Source: Thalassobacillus sp. CUG 92003
GTDB lineage: Bacteria > Bacillota > Bacilli > Bacillales > Halobacillaceae
Length of the DNA: 64,000 bases
Direction of reading: 5' to 3'
Assembly: GCF_013618635.1 (NCBI RefSeq)
Contig: NZ_JABLSJ010000010.1
Coordinates: 1-64,000 of the forward strand
A model generated the notes under the pieces. That model was not told the origin of the DNA and did no database searches. It worked only from the letters and a program-made list of their open reading frames with translations. The first letter of the stretch is position 1. Each line of letters begins with the position of its first letter. Positions 17,726 to 25,590 of this stretch are shown here, in pieces. Made by a program: the position numbers and the translations under genes.

Positions 17726-18634
17726 ATGGATAAACCTCCATTTAACCCTTATATAGCCGTGTTGATCGGCGTCATTTCCGTATCGACGGCTGCCGTGTTC
17801 GTGAAAATGGCCAATGAAGCTCCAGCTTCTATCATCGCCAATTATCGGCTGTTATTTGCCGTTATCATTATGGCGCCTTACGTACTCTGGAAGCATCGCA
17901 GTGAGTTTTACAAAATTTCGAAACGGGACTGGCTGTTAACAACCGCTTCCGGAATTTTTCTCGCTCTCCATTTCATTCTGTGGTTTGAATCCTTAAATTA
18001 TACATCCGTGGCGAGTTCTGTTGTGCTTGTTACCTTGCAGCCGATCTTCGCGTTTATGGGGACCTACCTTTTTTTTCAGGAAAAGTTTACTGCAGGCGCT
18101 GTACTCAGCATGATCATAGCGATTACAGGCAGCTTTCTCATTGGCTGGGGCGATTTTCAAGTAAGCGGTCTCGCCCTGTTCGGGGATATCCTGGCCCTTC
18201 TCGGGGCTGTTATGGTCACCGGGTACTTTTTAATGGGGCAAAACTTGCGTAAGCGCTTATCGTTGATGACCTACACATTTGTCGTTTACGGAATGGCTTC
18301 TCTCGCCTTAATCGTGTACAACCTCGTGCTGCAGCACTCTTTCACAGGCTACCCGGTTGATCATTGGACACTTTTCCTGGCGTTAGCGATTATCCCGACG
18401 TTCTTCGGCCATACGCTATTCAACTGGTCACTCAAATGGCTCAGTACGTCGACCATTTCAATGAGTATTTTGTTCGAGCCGGTCGGTGCATCGATTCTAG
18501 CCTACGTTATTTTAGGGGAAGGCATTACGTGGTTCCAATGGTTAGGCGGTTCGATCGTCATTTTCGGTTTGATGATGTTTATTTTCAGTACCACGAAAAA
18601 AGTCAAACCCGTTATCACCCACGCTTCGAAATAG
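17726..18634 (+). CDS. EamA/DMT-family transporter
   Basis: A 302-residue integral membrane protein with about ten membrane segments arranged as two EamA repeats (residues 10-145 and 155-290). Members export amino acids or other metabolites; the substrate cannot be told. AAGGAGGG lies six bases before the ATG at 17726, so I prefer this to the frame's earlier start. It is divergent from cshA. Confidence 0.88.
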   Translation: MDKPPFNPYIAVLIGVISVSTAAVFVKMANEAPASIIANYRLLFAVIIMAPYVLWKHRSEFYKISKRDWLLTTASGIFLALHFILWFESLNYTSVASSVVLVTLQPIFAFMGTYLFFQEKFTAGAVLSMIIAITGSFLIGWGDFQVSGLALFGDILALLGAVMVTGYFLMGQNLRKRLSLMTYTFVVYGMASLALIVYNLVLQHSFTGYPVDHWTLFLALAIIPTFFGHTLFNWSLKWLSTSTISMSILFEPVGASILAYVILGEGITWFQWLGGSIVIFGLMMFIFSTTKKVKPVITHASK

Positions 18635-18756
18635 AAGCCACTGGGTCCATTCCTTTGTTATACTAGAGAGACAAACAAAGCTTGAAGGTCAGACGATGTG
18701 GGTGTTTTGAGTAGCTCTGCCCCCTTCTGGCTAAACTTTTGAGAGCAGGTGACGTC

Positions 18757-19611
18757 ATGCATATTAAAATTCTTACAGACGGCGGCGGGGACTTTCCCCA
18801 GTCGCTGATTGATGAACACCAAGTTAAAATCATCCCTCTTAATATCCATTTCGGACAAGAGCAATACAAATCAGGGGAAACCATTGATTTACCAACGTTT
18901 TATCAAAAATTGAAGCAATCTGAAGAGCTCCCGTCCACGTCTTCGCCAAGTCCGAACGAATTCTATGACGCCTTCAAAGCAGAACCCGCGGACTTGCCTC
19001 TTCTCGTGTTAAGCTTGAGCCAGGGCTTAAGCAGCACCTATGAGAGCGCTGTGATGGGAAAAAATATGCTGCTCGAGGAAGAGCCTGATCGCCAGATAGC
19101 TGTTTTGAATACGAAAACAGCCTCCAGCGGCATGGCGTTGCTCGTTCAAGAAGCAGCCGATAAAATTCAGGAAGGTTATGACTTCGATCCATTGGTCGCC
19201 CATATGGAAGATAAAATTGAACATACGGCCACCTTATTCATTCTTAAAACATTGGAAAATGTCATTAAAGGCGGCAGGCTGGACAAAGTTAAAGGCACAA
19301 TTGCTAAAACCCTTAACATTAAATTGTTGATGCGCAGCAGTGAAGAAGGCAGCATTGAGGTCACGGAGAAAGTTAGAGGCGATAAAAAGTCCATCCGTCG
19401 TTTCGTGGACCAGATTGGCGAATATGCCCACCAGTTTGAAGATAAAATGATCGCGCTCACCCACTGCAACGATGAAGAACGCGGCAAATCAGTGCTCGAT
19501 GCGATTAAGAACCGTTACGCGTTTAAAGATTCGATTTTTACAGAAACGGGCCCGGTCATTTCAACGTATGCTGGTGAAGGCGGCCTCGTCATCGCATTTT
19601 TCAAAGATTGA
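18757..19611 (+). CDS. DegV family fatty-acid-binding protein
   Basis: A 284-residue DegV protein. Family members bind fatty acids and some act as FakB carriers for a fatty-acid kinase. The motif TSSPSPNEF (about residue 65) and the phosphate-side loop KGGRLDKVKG are visible. The start is the ATG at 18757, preceded by AGGTGA. No fakA gene lies nearby. A bidirectional terminator follows. Confidence 0.9.
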   Translation: MHIKILTDGGGDFPQSLIDEHQVKIIPLNIHFGQEQYKSGETIDLPTFYQKLKQSEELPSTSSPSPNEFYDAFKAEPADLPLLVLSLSQGLSSTYESAVMGKNMLLEEEPDRQIAVLNTKTASSGMALLVQEAADKIQEGYDFDPLVAHMEDKIEHTATLFILKTLENVIKGGRLDKVKGTIAKTLNIKLLMRSSEEGSIEVTEKVRGDKKSIRRFVDQIGEYAHQFEDKMIALTHCNDEERGKSVLDAIKNRYAFKDSIFTETGPVISTYAGEGGLVIAFFKD

Positions 19612-19651
19612 TGATGAGAAGCTGCAAAAAATTGAATGAATTATAAAAAAC

Positions 19652-19680
19652 GCCGAACGATTCAGCTGAAATCGTTCGGC
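19652..19680. terminator. Bidirectional terminator between degV and MFS genes
   Basis: Perfect eleven-base arms GCCGAACGATT and AATCGTTCGGC. On the minus strand it ends in a clear TTTTTT run; on the plus strand CTTTAT follows. Confidence 0.8.
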
Positions 19681-19785
19681 CTTTATATGTCAAGGAAGGC
19701 GTTCAAATACCGCCCCACTTGTGAGCGTCGTCGCTCCTATGCACGTTTGCAAATTTACATATGTCTTAGACTCAGTGGATTACGA

Positions 19786-21066
19786 TTATTCAGTATGATA
19801 GTCCTCGTAGTTCGGTTGAGGAGACAGTAAAGCAAAGATAGCCGCTGTGATCGGAAATAGTATCGTAAGCAGGATAATTTCCTGATAACTGCCAAGCCAG
19901 TCATAGAATATCCCGAATGGGAGCGGTCCTAAGGCAGAGCCTATGACCATAACGGTTTGCGCTAACCCTTTAATACTGCCTAAATGTTCACGTCCAAAGT
20001 AGTTCGGCCACACGATATTGAGGACGATTCGCTCAAATCCGTTGATGACACCCCACACGACACCAAAGACGAGCGCCATAAAGACTGATTGTGTAATGAA
20101 GACGAGAAACAAGGTTAATACATGACCGAAAAACGTCACGGCCAAGACGTAATGAACTTGCACGCGATCAACCAGGTACCCGACAGCAAATGTAATCGGG
20201 AATCCGACGACGGCCATTAAGGTCAACACGGTGGCGGCCACCCCTTCTCCTAAGCCTTTCCCATCCATAATGGACACGATATGAAAAGTGATCGCTGTAT
20301 TGACAAGCGCAGGCACACTGACGCAGAAAAGGATCAGCCAGAACGCCCGCGTCCTCATGGCTTCCTTCAACGTCCAGCTTTTTTCATTGATATCGACGTT
20401 CGGATTAAGCTTCGAGCCTTCCCGCGTGGCTTTCGGCGTTCCGTCCGGCACCTCTCCAATGTGTTTAGGTTGATTCCGGACCAGCCAGAAAGCCAAAGGA
20501 ACAAACACGACCAGCAACATCACACCCCAAACAGACCACGTCATTCGCCAGCCGAAACTATCAATCATCCACGTATTTAAAGGCGGGAATGCAGCGGAAC
20601 TTGCAAATCCCCCGACTGCCAGAATGCTTAAAGCTCTTCCGCGTTTTGCAATGAACCATTGCGGAATCAGCGTATTAGGAACCAGCGTCATGGACCCTTG
20701 CCCAAACAGTCTCAGCATGAAAAAACCGAGAAACATCATAATGGGACCCATTAATAACGCGTTCCAAAACGTCGCTATGGCTAAGAGAAGCCCAATACTC
20801 ACCATCATGGTACGCTGGCCGAAACGGTCAACGAGGCGACCGACGAGAAATAAACTGAGCCCCGCGCATAGCGTGGCCGCCGAGTAAATTCCCGATACGG
20901 TGGAGCGCGAAAAGCCAAAATCATCTATGTAATAATCGATGAATATCGAGATGGAATACGTTTGCCCCGGTCCAGAGAAGAATATCCCCATCGCTCCGAT
21001 AAAGACAATAACCCACCCATAGTAGAAGGGTGGGTTCACCGGGGCCTTATGGTTAGCAAAATTCAT
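19786..21066 (-). CDS. MFS transporter (monocarboxylate/oxalate-formate antiporter type)
   Basis: A 426-residue major facilitator protein with twelve membrane segments. The loop 2-3 motif GRLVDRFGQR and the N-terminal YGWVIVFIGAMG are typical of the monocarboxylate/oxalate-formate group. The start at 21066 is preceded by AAGGGAG. It starts one base after the esterase stop codon, so the two genes are probably one operon. The substrate is unknown; an organic anion is likely. Confidence 0.88.
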   Translation of the reverse strand: MNFANHKAPVNPPFYYGWVIVFIGAMGIFFSGPGQTYSISIFIDYYIDDFGFSRSTVSGIYSAATLCAGLSLFLVGRLVDRFGQRTMMVSIGLLLAIATFWNALLMGPIMMFLGFFMLRLFGQGSMTLVPNTLIPQWFIAKRGRALSILAVGGFASSAAFPPLNTWMIDSFGWRMTWSVWGVMLLVVFVPLAFWLVRNQPKHIGEVPDGTPKATREGSKLNPNVDINEKSWTLKEAMRTRAFWLILFCVSVPALVNTAITFHIVSIMDGKGLGEGVAATVLTLMAVVGFPITFAVGYLVDRVQVHYVLAVTFFGHVLTLFLVFITQSVFMALVFGVVWGVINGFERIVLNIVWPNYFGREHLGSIKGLAQTVMVIGSALGPLPFGIFYDWLGSYQEIILLTILFPITAAIFALLSPQPNYEDYHTE

Positions 21067-21067
21067 A

Positions 21068-21784
21068 TTATCTCCCTTCCTCGTCATGGTCAGTAGTTAA
21101 GAAGGCTAACACAGCATCAAACAGTTCCTCACGATCCTCCCCGTGACAAATCAAGTGCTTCGAATTTTTCAGCAGTAAGAATTCCTTATGTTCGGATGGT
21201 ATTTCCTGTTGCAAAAAGTCAGCTGAACCACTTGGAACCATCCCATCCAGTTCACCCTGCACAATCATAACGGGACATGTCACGCTCCCAAGATAAGGAC
21301 GCGTGAAATGGACACATTTTATAAATTCCAGCGTCGAGAAAAAATGGGCGTGCTTCATTTTCTCACGATAGCGCGAAAACAGGTCGTTATCATTCAGCGT
21401 GCCCTGCCAAGCATCCTGCACCATCCCCGCAATATCCTTGGCTGTTTGCGAGATGCTAAGATATTTTCCCGCTGCCGACAGTAGAATCAGTTTATCAATC
21501 GAATATTTCACAGCCAAATAAGCCCCGAGCATTCCTCCCATGGAGAAACCGATAATGTAGATCCGATCATACTTATCCATCATATTCAATAGGGCAAGTT
21601 CAGCTGCAGCCACCCATTCTTGATAGTAATGCCCTTTCAAATCAAGAGCCTGTCCCTTACCGTGTCCAGGCAAAGTCGGCACCTTAAATTCATACGCGGT
21701 CCGGTTTGCGAGAAACTCAACTAAAGGCTCAATTTCGTGTGGACTTCCTGTATATCCGTGAATACAAAGGCAGCCTACCTTCAT
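21068..21784 (-). CDS. Alpha/beta hydrolase, carboxylesterase-like
   Basis: A 238-residue esterase resembling Est30-type carboxylesterases. The nucleophile is S81 in GFSMGG; the acid is in QGELDGMVP and the histidine in NSKHLICHGEDRE. The oxyanion loop is IHGYTGSPHE. I start at the ATG at 21784, which is spaced eight bases from GGGTGG; two in-frame alternatives lie up to four codons upstream. It is followed directly by the MFS gene, which suggests that a cleaved ester product is transported. Confidence 0.88.
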   Translation of the reverse strand: MKVGCLCIHGYTGSPHEIEPLVEFLANRTAYEFKVPTLPGHGKGQALDLKGHYYQEWVAAAELALLNMMDKYDRIYIIGFSMGGMLGAYLAVKYSIDKLILLSAAGKYLSISQTAKDIAGMVQDAWQGTLNDNDLFSRYREKMKHAHFFSTLEFIKCVHFTRPYLGSVTCPVMIVQGELDGMVPSGSADFLQQEIPSEHKEFLLLKNSKHLICHGEDREELFDAVLAFLTTDHDEEGR

Positions 21785-21796
21785 GATCATCGCCAC

Positions 21797-22301
21797 CCAC
21801 CATTATTTTCAAAATCTAATGGTCAATACTATACCATATGAATCCGATAAGTAAAATTTATTGCATAAAAAAAGGAGGATCTCCTCCCTCAGCTTGTAGA
21901 GAAACCCTGTGTTTTTTCTGCAAGCCTTTTTTGTGCGCACGGGCGGGCGAATACCACTCGCTTTCCGCGGACGAACGCCCGATCCTCCTCGTGAAACCCA
22001 CACTGCGGGGTCTCGGATCGCCCGTTTTTCCGCAGGGGTCTCGCAGTATTCGCCCGCCCGTAACCGAAAAACTACGCTTTCCCAATCTCATCCTACCTAG
22101 GTGAAAGGTCATCTTTTTCCTGGGCTGAAGGGCAACTGTCAGTAATACCTGCTCCCGGAGATTTTCCTTTATACGCAAACACCCTTGCAGTCCCTTGGAA
22201 TCTGCGAAGCTATATAGTACCTTTCAAATTTTATTAAGAAAGCCGGTTTTTTACGAACCTGCAAGACTAACCAATTAACGAGGTGAAAATTTAAATCTTT
22301 A
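21797..22301. other. Non-coding stretch with hairpins and an inverted-repeat element
   Basis: No credible gene. It holds a palindrome GGAGGATCTCCTCC (21871-21884 region) followed by a T run on the minus strand, a terminator-like hairpin at 21893-21935 resembling that at 25203-25239, the structured element at 21940-22060, and plain sequence to 22301. Confidence 0.7.
21940..22060. repeat. Inverted-repeat element, copy 1 (121 bp)
   Basis: The ends are a perfect 15-base inverted repeat (21940-21954 and 22046-22060). Internal boxes are ACTCGCTTTCC (21956-21966), CCTCCTCG (21984-21991) and GGGTCTCG (22036-22043). The same boxes, in the same order and at the same distance from the ends, occur in reverse orientation in the element at 38071-38326. 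Confidence 0.85.
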
Positions 22302-22302
22302 G

Positions 22303-22334
22303 AAAAAAAATAGACTGTCGAGACTTTCTCGACA
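22303..22334 (-). terminator. Terminator after the yppG-like gene
   Basis: Arms TGTCGAG and CTCGACA with a five-base loop lead into a run of T on the minus strand. A second hairpin (GAGGGAGG/CCTCCCTC, 22339-22358) lies between it and the gene. Confidence 0.85.
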
Positions 22335-22361
22335 ATCTGAGGGAGGATCCCCTCCCTCTGA

Positions 22362-22775
22362 CTACTTTATCCCCTTCACAAAACTCCCGATGCCTTTAAA
22401 TATCGGGGAGATCTGATTCACAGTCTGGACCATCTGCCCCATGGTCGACATCATTTTATCAATATCGACTTGCCCCTGGTCATCTTGGAAATATTCCATC
22501 AGCCCTTTGGATTGCCCAGGCATTTGGCCATACATTTGCGCGTTCACGTTGTAGGGTTCTTGCAAATTGTATTCATACGCAGCTGCCTGAAACACTTGCG
22601 GATTGTAGGGATCATATACTTCAGGCGGTGGAAATTGATTATACCACTGCTGCTGCATAGATGAAGCACCCGGCCAGTTTCTATAATCGTATTCAGGCTG
22701 CGGCCACCCATTTTGCTGTGGCTGAGGTGGAGGATAAGGATAATAATTAAAATAATTATTTTGGTACGGATTCAT
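22362..22775 (-). CDS. YppG-like proline/tyrosine/glutamine-rich protein
   Basis: A 137-residue protein. Residues 1-85 are rich in Pro, Tyr, Asn and Gln (for example YYPYPPPQPQQNGW), and the C-terminal 50 residues (KGLMEYFQDDQGQVDIDKM ... GIGSFVKGIK) are conserved in the YppG family, which is linked to the spore coat or spore surface. I start at the ATG at 22775 because AAAGGT lies nine bases upstream. It has no signal peptide. A spore role is inferred from the family, not shown. Confidence 0.8.
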   Translation of the reverse strand: MNPYQNNYFNYYPYPPPQPQQNGWPQPEYDYRNWPGASSMQQQWYNQFPPPEVYDPYNPQVFQAAAYEYNLQEPYNVNAQMYGQMPGQSKGLMEYFQDDQGQVDIDKMMSTMGQMVQTVNQISPIFKGIGSFVKGIK

Positions 22776-22843
22776 GTTATTCACACCTTTGAGATGCTTT
22801 TTACTTCAGCTTATGCCTATCTTAAGAAATGGGTGATAACTGG

Positions 22844-22875
22844 AACAAAAAAACAAGTGAAGCCGCTTCACTTGT
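22844..22875 (-). terminator. Terminator overlapping the glutaredoxin stop codon
   Basis: Arms ACAAGTGAAG (22853-22862) and CTTCACTTGT (22866-22875) pair perfectly and lead into seven T on the minus strand. The stop codon is inside the stem. Confidence 0.9.
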
Positions 22876-23152
22876 ATGAGTAATTAAAAGCATCTGTATT
22901 CGCGACTGGGATATCTGTCATTATCCCCAGTGTACGCTTCAATTTTCCTTCTTGATAACCGAGAATTCTTTCATCTCCAATAAACGTGGCCGGTGTCCCG
23001 TATATTTTTTCCTGTTGAAGTTCTTTGAAGTGTGTTTTGTTGTCAGAGACATTGCGCACCTCATAATCTAACTCCCATTCCTCAAGTCTAGCCACCACTT
23101 TGTCGCAATGGGAACAATTATTACTGACGTACACCACAATAGGTTGATCCAT
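22868..23152 (-). CDS. Glutaredoxin family protein
   Basis: A 94-residue thioredoxin-fold protein with redox motif C13-S-H-C16 and the cis-proline loop YGTPATFIG. It resembles Bacillus NrdH/YosR-like glutaredoxins, although the CSHC dipeptide is unusual compared with CPYC or CVQC. GGGGAGGG lies before the ATG. A SigB-type promoter is present at 23227-23251, which makes a role in stress redox balance likely. Confidence 0.88.
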   Translation of the reverse strand: MDQPIVVYVSNNCSHCDKVVARLEEWELDYEVRNVSDNKTHFKELQQEKIYGTPATFIGDERILGYQEGKLKRTLGIMTDIPVANTDAFNYSYK

Positions 23153-23226
23153 CCATGACCCTCCCCTTACTCCAATAGTAAAAACATAGCCTTAATACCT
23201 ACATATATATAATAGCGTAGGTACCT

Positions 23227-23251
23227 TTACCCCTTAACGTTCACTATAAAC
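23227..23251 (-). promoter_or_regulatory. Probable SigB promoter of the glutaredoxin gene
   Basis: Minus strand GTTTAT (23246-23251), 13 bases, GGGTAA (23227-23232). Each hexamer differs from the SigB consensus by one base and spacing is allowed. The start point would be about 70 bases ahead of the ATG. Confidence 0.72.
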
Positions 23252-23281
23252 GTCAAATTTGAAAAAATTATGACGAATCAT

Positions 23282-23305
23282 AAAAAAAGCTGGAATATCC
23301 CAGCT
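23282..23305. terminator. Terminator after the NAD(P)-binding protein gene
   Basis: Arms AGCTGG and CCAGCT with a six-base loop, runs of A before and T after, so usable both ways. Confidence 0.78.
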
Positions 23306-23320
23306 CTTTTTGAGTGCCAT

Positions 23321-23953
23321 TTAATATGAGAGTACTTCGCCCAATTGCTGTTGACCACTTAAGAGATCAAAGCTGCCGTGTTCGGCTCGCGGTACACTTA
23401 ATAAATAAACCATCGTTTCAGCCACATCTTCTCGCGGCACTGTCCCGTTTTCGTCCAATTGCTCGGCCAGACTTATTTTTCCCGTGCCAGGCTCGTTTGT
23501 CAATATACCCGGCCGGACAATCGTGTAATTCAATCCCGAATCCTTTAAATATTCATCAGCACGGTGTTTGGCGAATAAGTAATGCCTGAAGCCTTCTGGC
23601 CCGGACTCCGGGTGATTGGCTCCCATTGTGCTGAGCATGATAAACCGTTTGACGCCAAATTGCTGCGCCTGCTTAATGGCTTTAATCGCGCCTTCCTGAT
23701 CAATGATGACCGTTTTGTCGGCGCCAGTATGCGGCCCCGATCCAGCTGCGAAAAGGACGGCATCGATTCCATAGTAAGCACTTTCTATATCCTTATCCAA
23801 ATCGCCGAGTACGACGCTTACACCTAATTCTTCAAATTGAGGAACTTGATCCGTATCCCTGACCATAGCAACGGGTTCATGCTCAGAATCATACAGCTTT
23901 TTAACAATATGCTGACCAACTTTACCATTTGCTCCGATCACTAGTACACGCAA
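23321..23953 (-). CDS. Atypical SDR, NAD(P)-binding (YhfK-like)
   Basis: A 210-residue Rossmann protein with the N-terminal GANGKVGQH nucleotide motif, related to YhfK/YwnB type NAD(P)H-binding proteins. The usual YxxxK pair is replaced by segments such as FAKHRADEYLKDSGLNYTIVRPG. The substrate is unknown. It is transcribed away from the neighbouring SDR gene at 24085. Confidence 0.86.
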   Translation of the reverse strand: MRVLVIGANGKVGQHIVKKLYDSEHEPVAMVRDTDQVPQFEELGVSVVLGDLDKDIESAYYGIDAVLFAAGSGPHTGADKTVIIDQEGAIKAIKQAQQFGVKRFIMLSTMGANHPESGPEGFRHYLFAKHRADEYLKDSGLNYTIVRPGILTNEPGTGKISLAEQLDENGTVPREDVAETMVYLLSVPRAEHGSFDLLSGQQQLGEVLSY

Positions 23954-24084
23954 TGGTTACTCCTCCTCTCCTTACTTCACATAGCCATCGTTCCCCTCAT
24001 TCACCTCGCCTAAACAATTACAAATTGGCAGGAATTTCATCAGTTTTCCCGAATAATAAACTAAAAGATCGAGGAGTGTGAACC

Positions 24085-25182
24085 ATGGCCAATACATACT
24101 TATTCACCGGGTTTCCCGGATTTATTGCAACCCAGCTCGTTCGAGAGATTTTTTATCAAGGCTACCCCGTCGACCGCATTTACCTTTTACACGAGGGGAA
24201 TATGAAACAACGCGCGATTGAAGAGCTAGAGGCATTGACGGAAAACCCTATCATTCATAGTGATAAGCTTCATTTAATTGAAGGTGACATTACGAAAGAC
24301 AAGCTGGGCATCCAGTCTTTTCTCTCCAAAAAAATGCAGCAGGACGTCACGCACGTCTTTCATTTAGCGGCTGCCTATGACCTCGCTGTGCCGTTAACGA
24401 CTGCATGGAAAATTAACGTACACGGCACCCGCAACGTGACCGACTGGCTGAGAGGGTGCAACGAACTGGAGCGTCACGTCTATTTCAGTACAGCTTACGT
24501 GTCCGGCTCTAGAGAAAACACGATCTATGAAACCGAACTCGAACACGACCAAGGCTTTAAAAACCATTATGAATATACTAAATATGAAGCTGAACGTATC
24601 GTCAATCAGACCCTTAACTCGATTCCGAGTACAATTATCCGTCCAGGCATTGTGACCGGCCATTCCAAAACCGGGGAAACAGCCAAATTCGACGGCGCCT
24701 ATTTTATTATGAACATGTTACATGCTGCCCGTTTCATGCCTGTGCATCCTCTAATCGGCAAAGGAGATGCCACCGTAAACTTGGTGCCGGTTGATTATGT
24801 AGTCCAAGCAACTATCCAGCTGGCCCACCATGCTGCAGGCGAAGGACAAACGTATCATCTGACCGACCCGACTCCTTATACCGCTCGTGAGATTCATCAA
24901 TTGATATTAAAAGCGTTATTAAACCGGGAACCCGCGTTCACGCTGCCACTGAAATACGCCGAAACGGCCCTTTCCCTGCCGCCCGTCCGCCGCCGCGTCA
25001 AATTCCAAAAGGAAGCTTTAGCCTACTTCACGTGCCATTGCCGCCACGACTCGACCCAAGCGCAACGCGACCTTGCTGGGACGCCTATTCAGTGTCCTGA
25101 CATGGCTACTGTCATTCCGGAACTGGTCGCTTATTATAAACAGCATAAGCACAAGCAGCATAAGCATGTGTCCATCTATTAA
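24085..25182 (+). CDS. SDR family oxidoreductase (extended, male-sterility/thioester-reductase like)
   Basis: A 365-residue extended short-chain dehydrogenase. The Rossmann motif is TGFPGFIATQL (replacing GxxGxxG with a Phe-Pro variant) and the active-site YxxxK is in YEYTKYEAERI. The sequence IRPGIVTGHSKTGE matches the NAD-binding C-domain of fatty acyl-CoA or thioester reductase relatives. The last residues are a KHKQHKHKQHKH-like basic tail. GAGGAG precedes the ATG. Substrate unknown. Confidence 0.85.
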   Translation: MANTYLFTGFPGFIATQLVREIFYQGYPVDRIYLLHEGNMKQRAIEELEALTENPIIHSDKLHLIEGDITKDKLGIQSFLSKKMQQDVTHVFHLAAAYDLAVPLTTAWKINVHGTRNVTDWLRGCNELERHVYFSTAYVSGSRENTIYETELEHDQGFKNHYEYTKYEAERIVNQTLNSIPSTIIRPGIVTGHSKTGETAKFDGAYFIMNMLHAARFMPVHPLIGKGDATVNLVPVDYVVQATIQLAHHAAGEGQTYHLTDPTPYTAREIHQLILKALLNREPAFTLPLKYAETALSLPPVRRRVKFQKEALAYFTCHCRHDSTQAQRDLAGTPIQCPDMATVIPELVAYYKQHKHKQHKHVSIY

Positions 25183-25202
25183 ACTCGTAACGAAAGGTCC
25201 TC

Positions 25203-25239
25203 AGCTTGTAGAGCACCCCGTGTTCTACAAGCTTTTTTT
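25203..25239 (+). terminator. Terminator after the SDR gene
   Basis: Ten-base arms AGCTTGTAGA and TCTACAAGCT around an eleven-base loop, followed by seven T. A related copy with an imperfect stem lies at 21893-21935. Confidence 0.92.
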
Positions 25240-25257
25240 GTGCGTAGAGGCAGGTGT

Positions 25258-25401
25258 CGACGATTACTGGCGGCGGAGCGATGATATTCCTGGGCGGGGC
25301 GACGACAATTGCTGGCGATGCGACGATATGGTACGGGCCGACGATAAACGCCGGCCGAGCGATGATATTACTGGGCGGAGCAACGATAAATGATGGAAAT
25401 A
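25258..25401. repeat. Tandem array D with 21 bp period (CGAtGATAtt units)
   Basis: Seven units start at 25258, 25279, 25300, 25321, 25339, 25360 and 25381. All are 21 bp except the fourth, 18 bp, so every length is a multiple of three. Units read CGAYGATAWT...GGGCGGRG. The array lies between convergent genes and between two terminators. It is GC-richer than arrays A-C. Confidence 0.82.
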
Positions 25402-25467
25402 CCTTTGGCCGTGCCCGTGGAAAGCGGAGTGTTTTGACGGAGCAATCACGGAACGCATTCTTGGAAA

Positions 25468-25513
25468 CACAAAAATACCGAACTATTTCAGCTAAAGGTT
25501 CGGTATTTTTGTG
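25468..25513. terminator. Bidirectional terminator before the ABC permease gene
   Basis: Perfect 16-base arms (25468-25483 and 25498-25513) with core AATACCGAAC/GTTCGGTATT and A and T runs built into the stem. It separates the plus-strand SDR gene from the minus-strand ABC genes. Confidence 0.9.
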
Positions 25514-25590
25514 TCTTATTCAGTTTTGACCCAGCCTCTAGGACCTCTCTAATAACGAAAGGTCATAAGAAACTGCGCTTTCAATTTGAT

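Noticed and set aside
21858-22178. Basic protein inside the inverted-repeat element 1
   Set aside because: The frame is created by GC-rich inverted repeats; no ribosome site and no known family.
15830-25401. CRISPR array interpretation of the tandem arrays
   Set aside because: Units are only about 20 bases with no alternation of constant repeat and unique spacer, and no cas genes are present.
25254-25529. Glycine-rich frame through array D
   Set aside because: It crosses two terminator-like structures and has no ribosome site; other frames are equally open.
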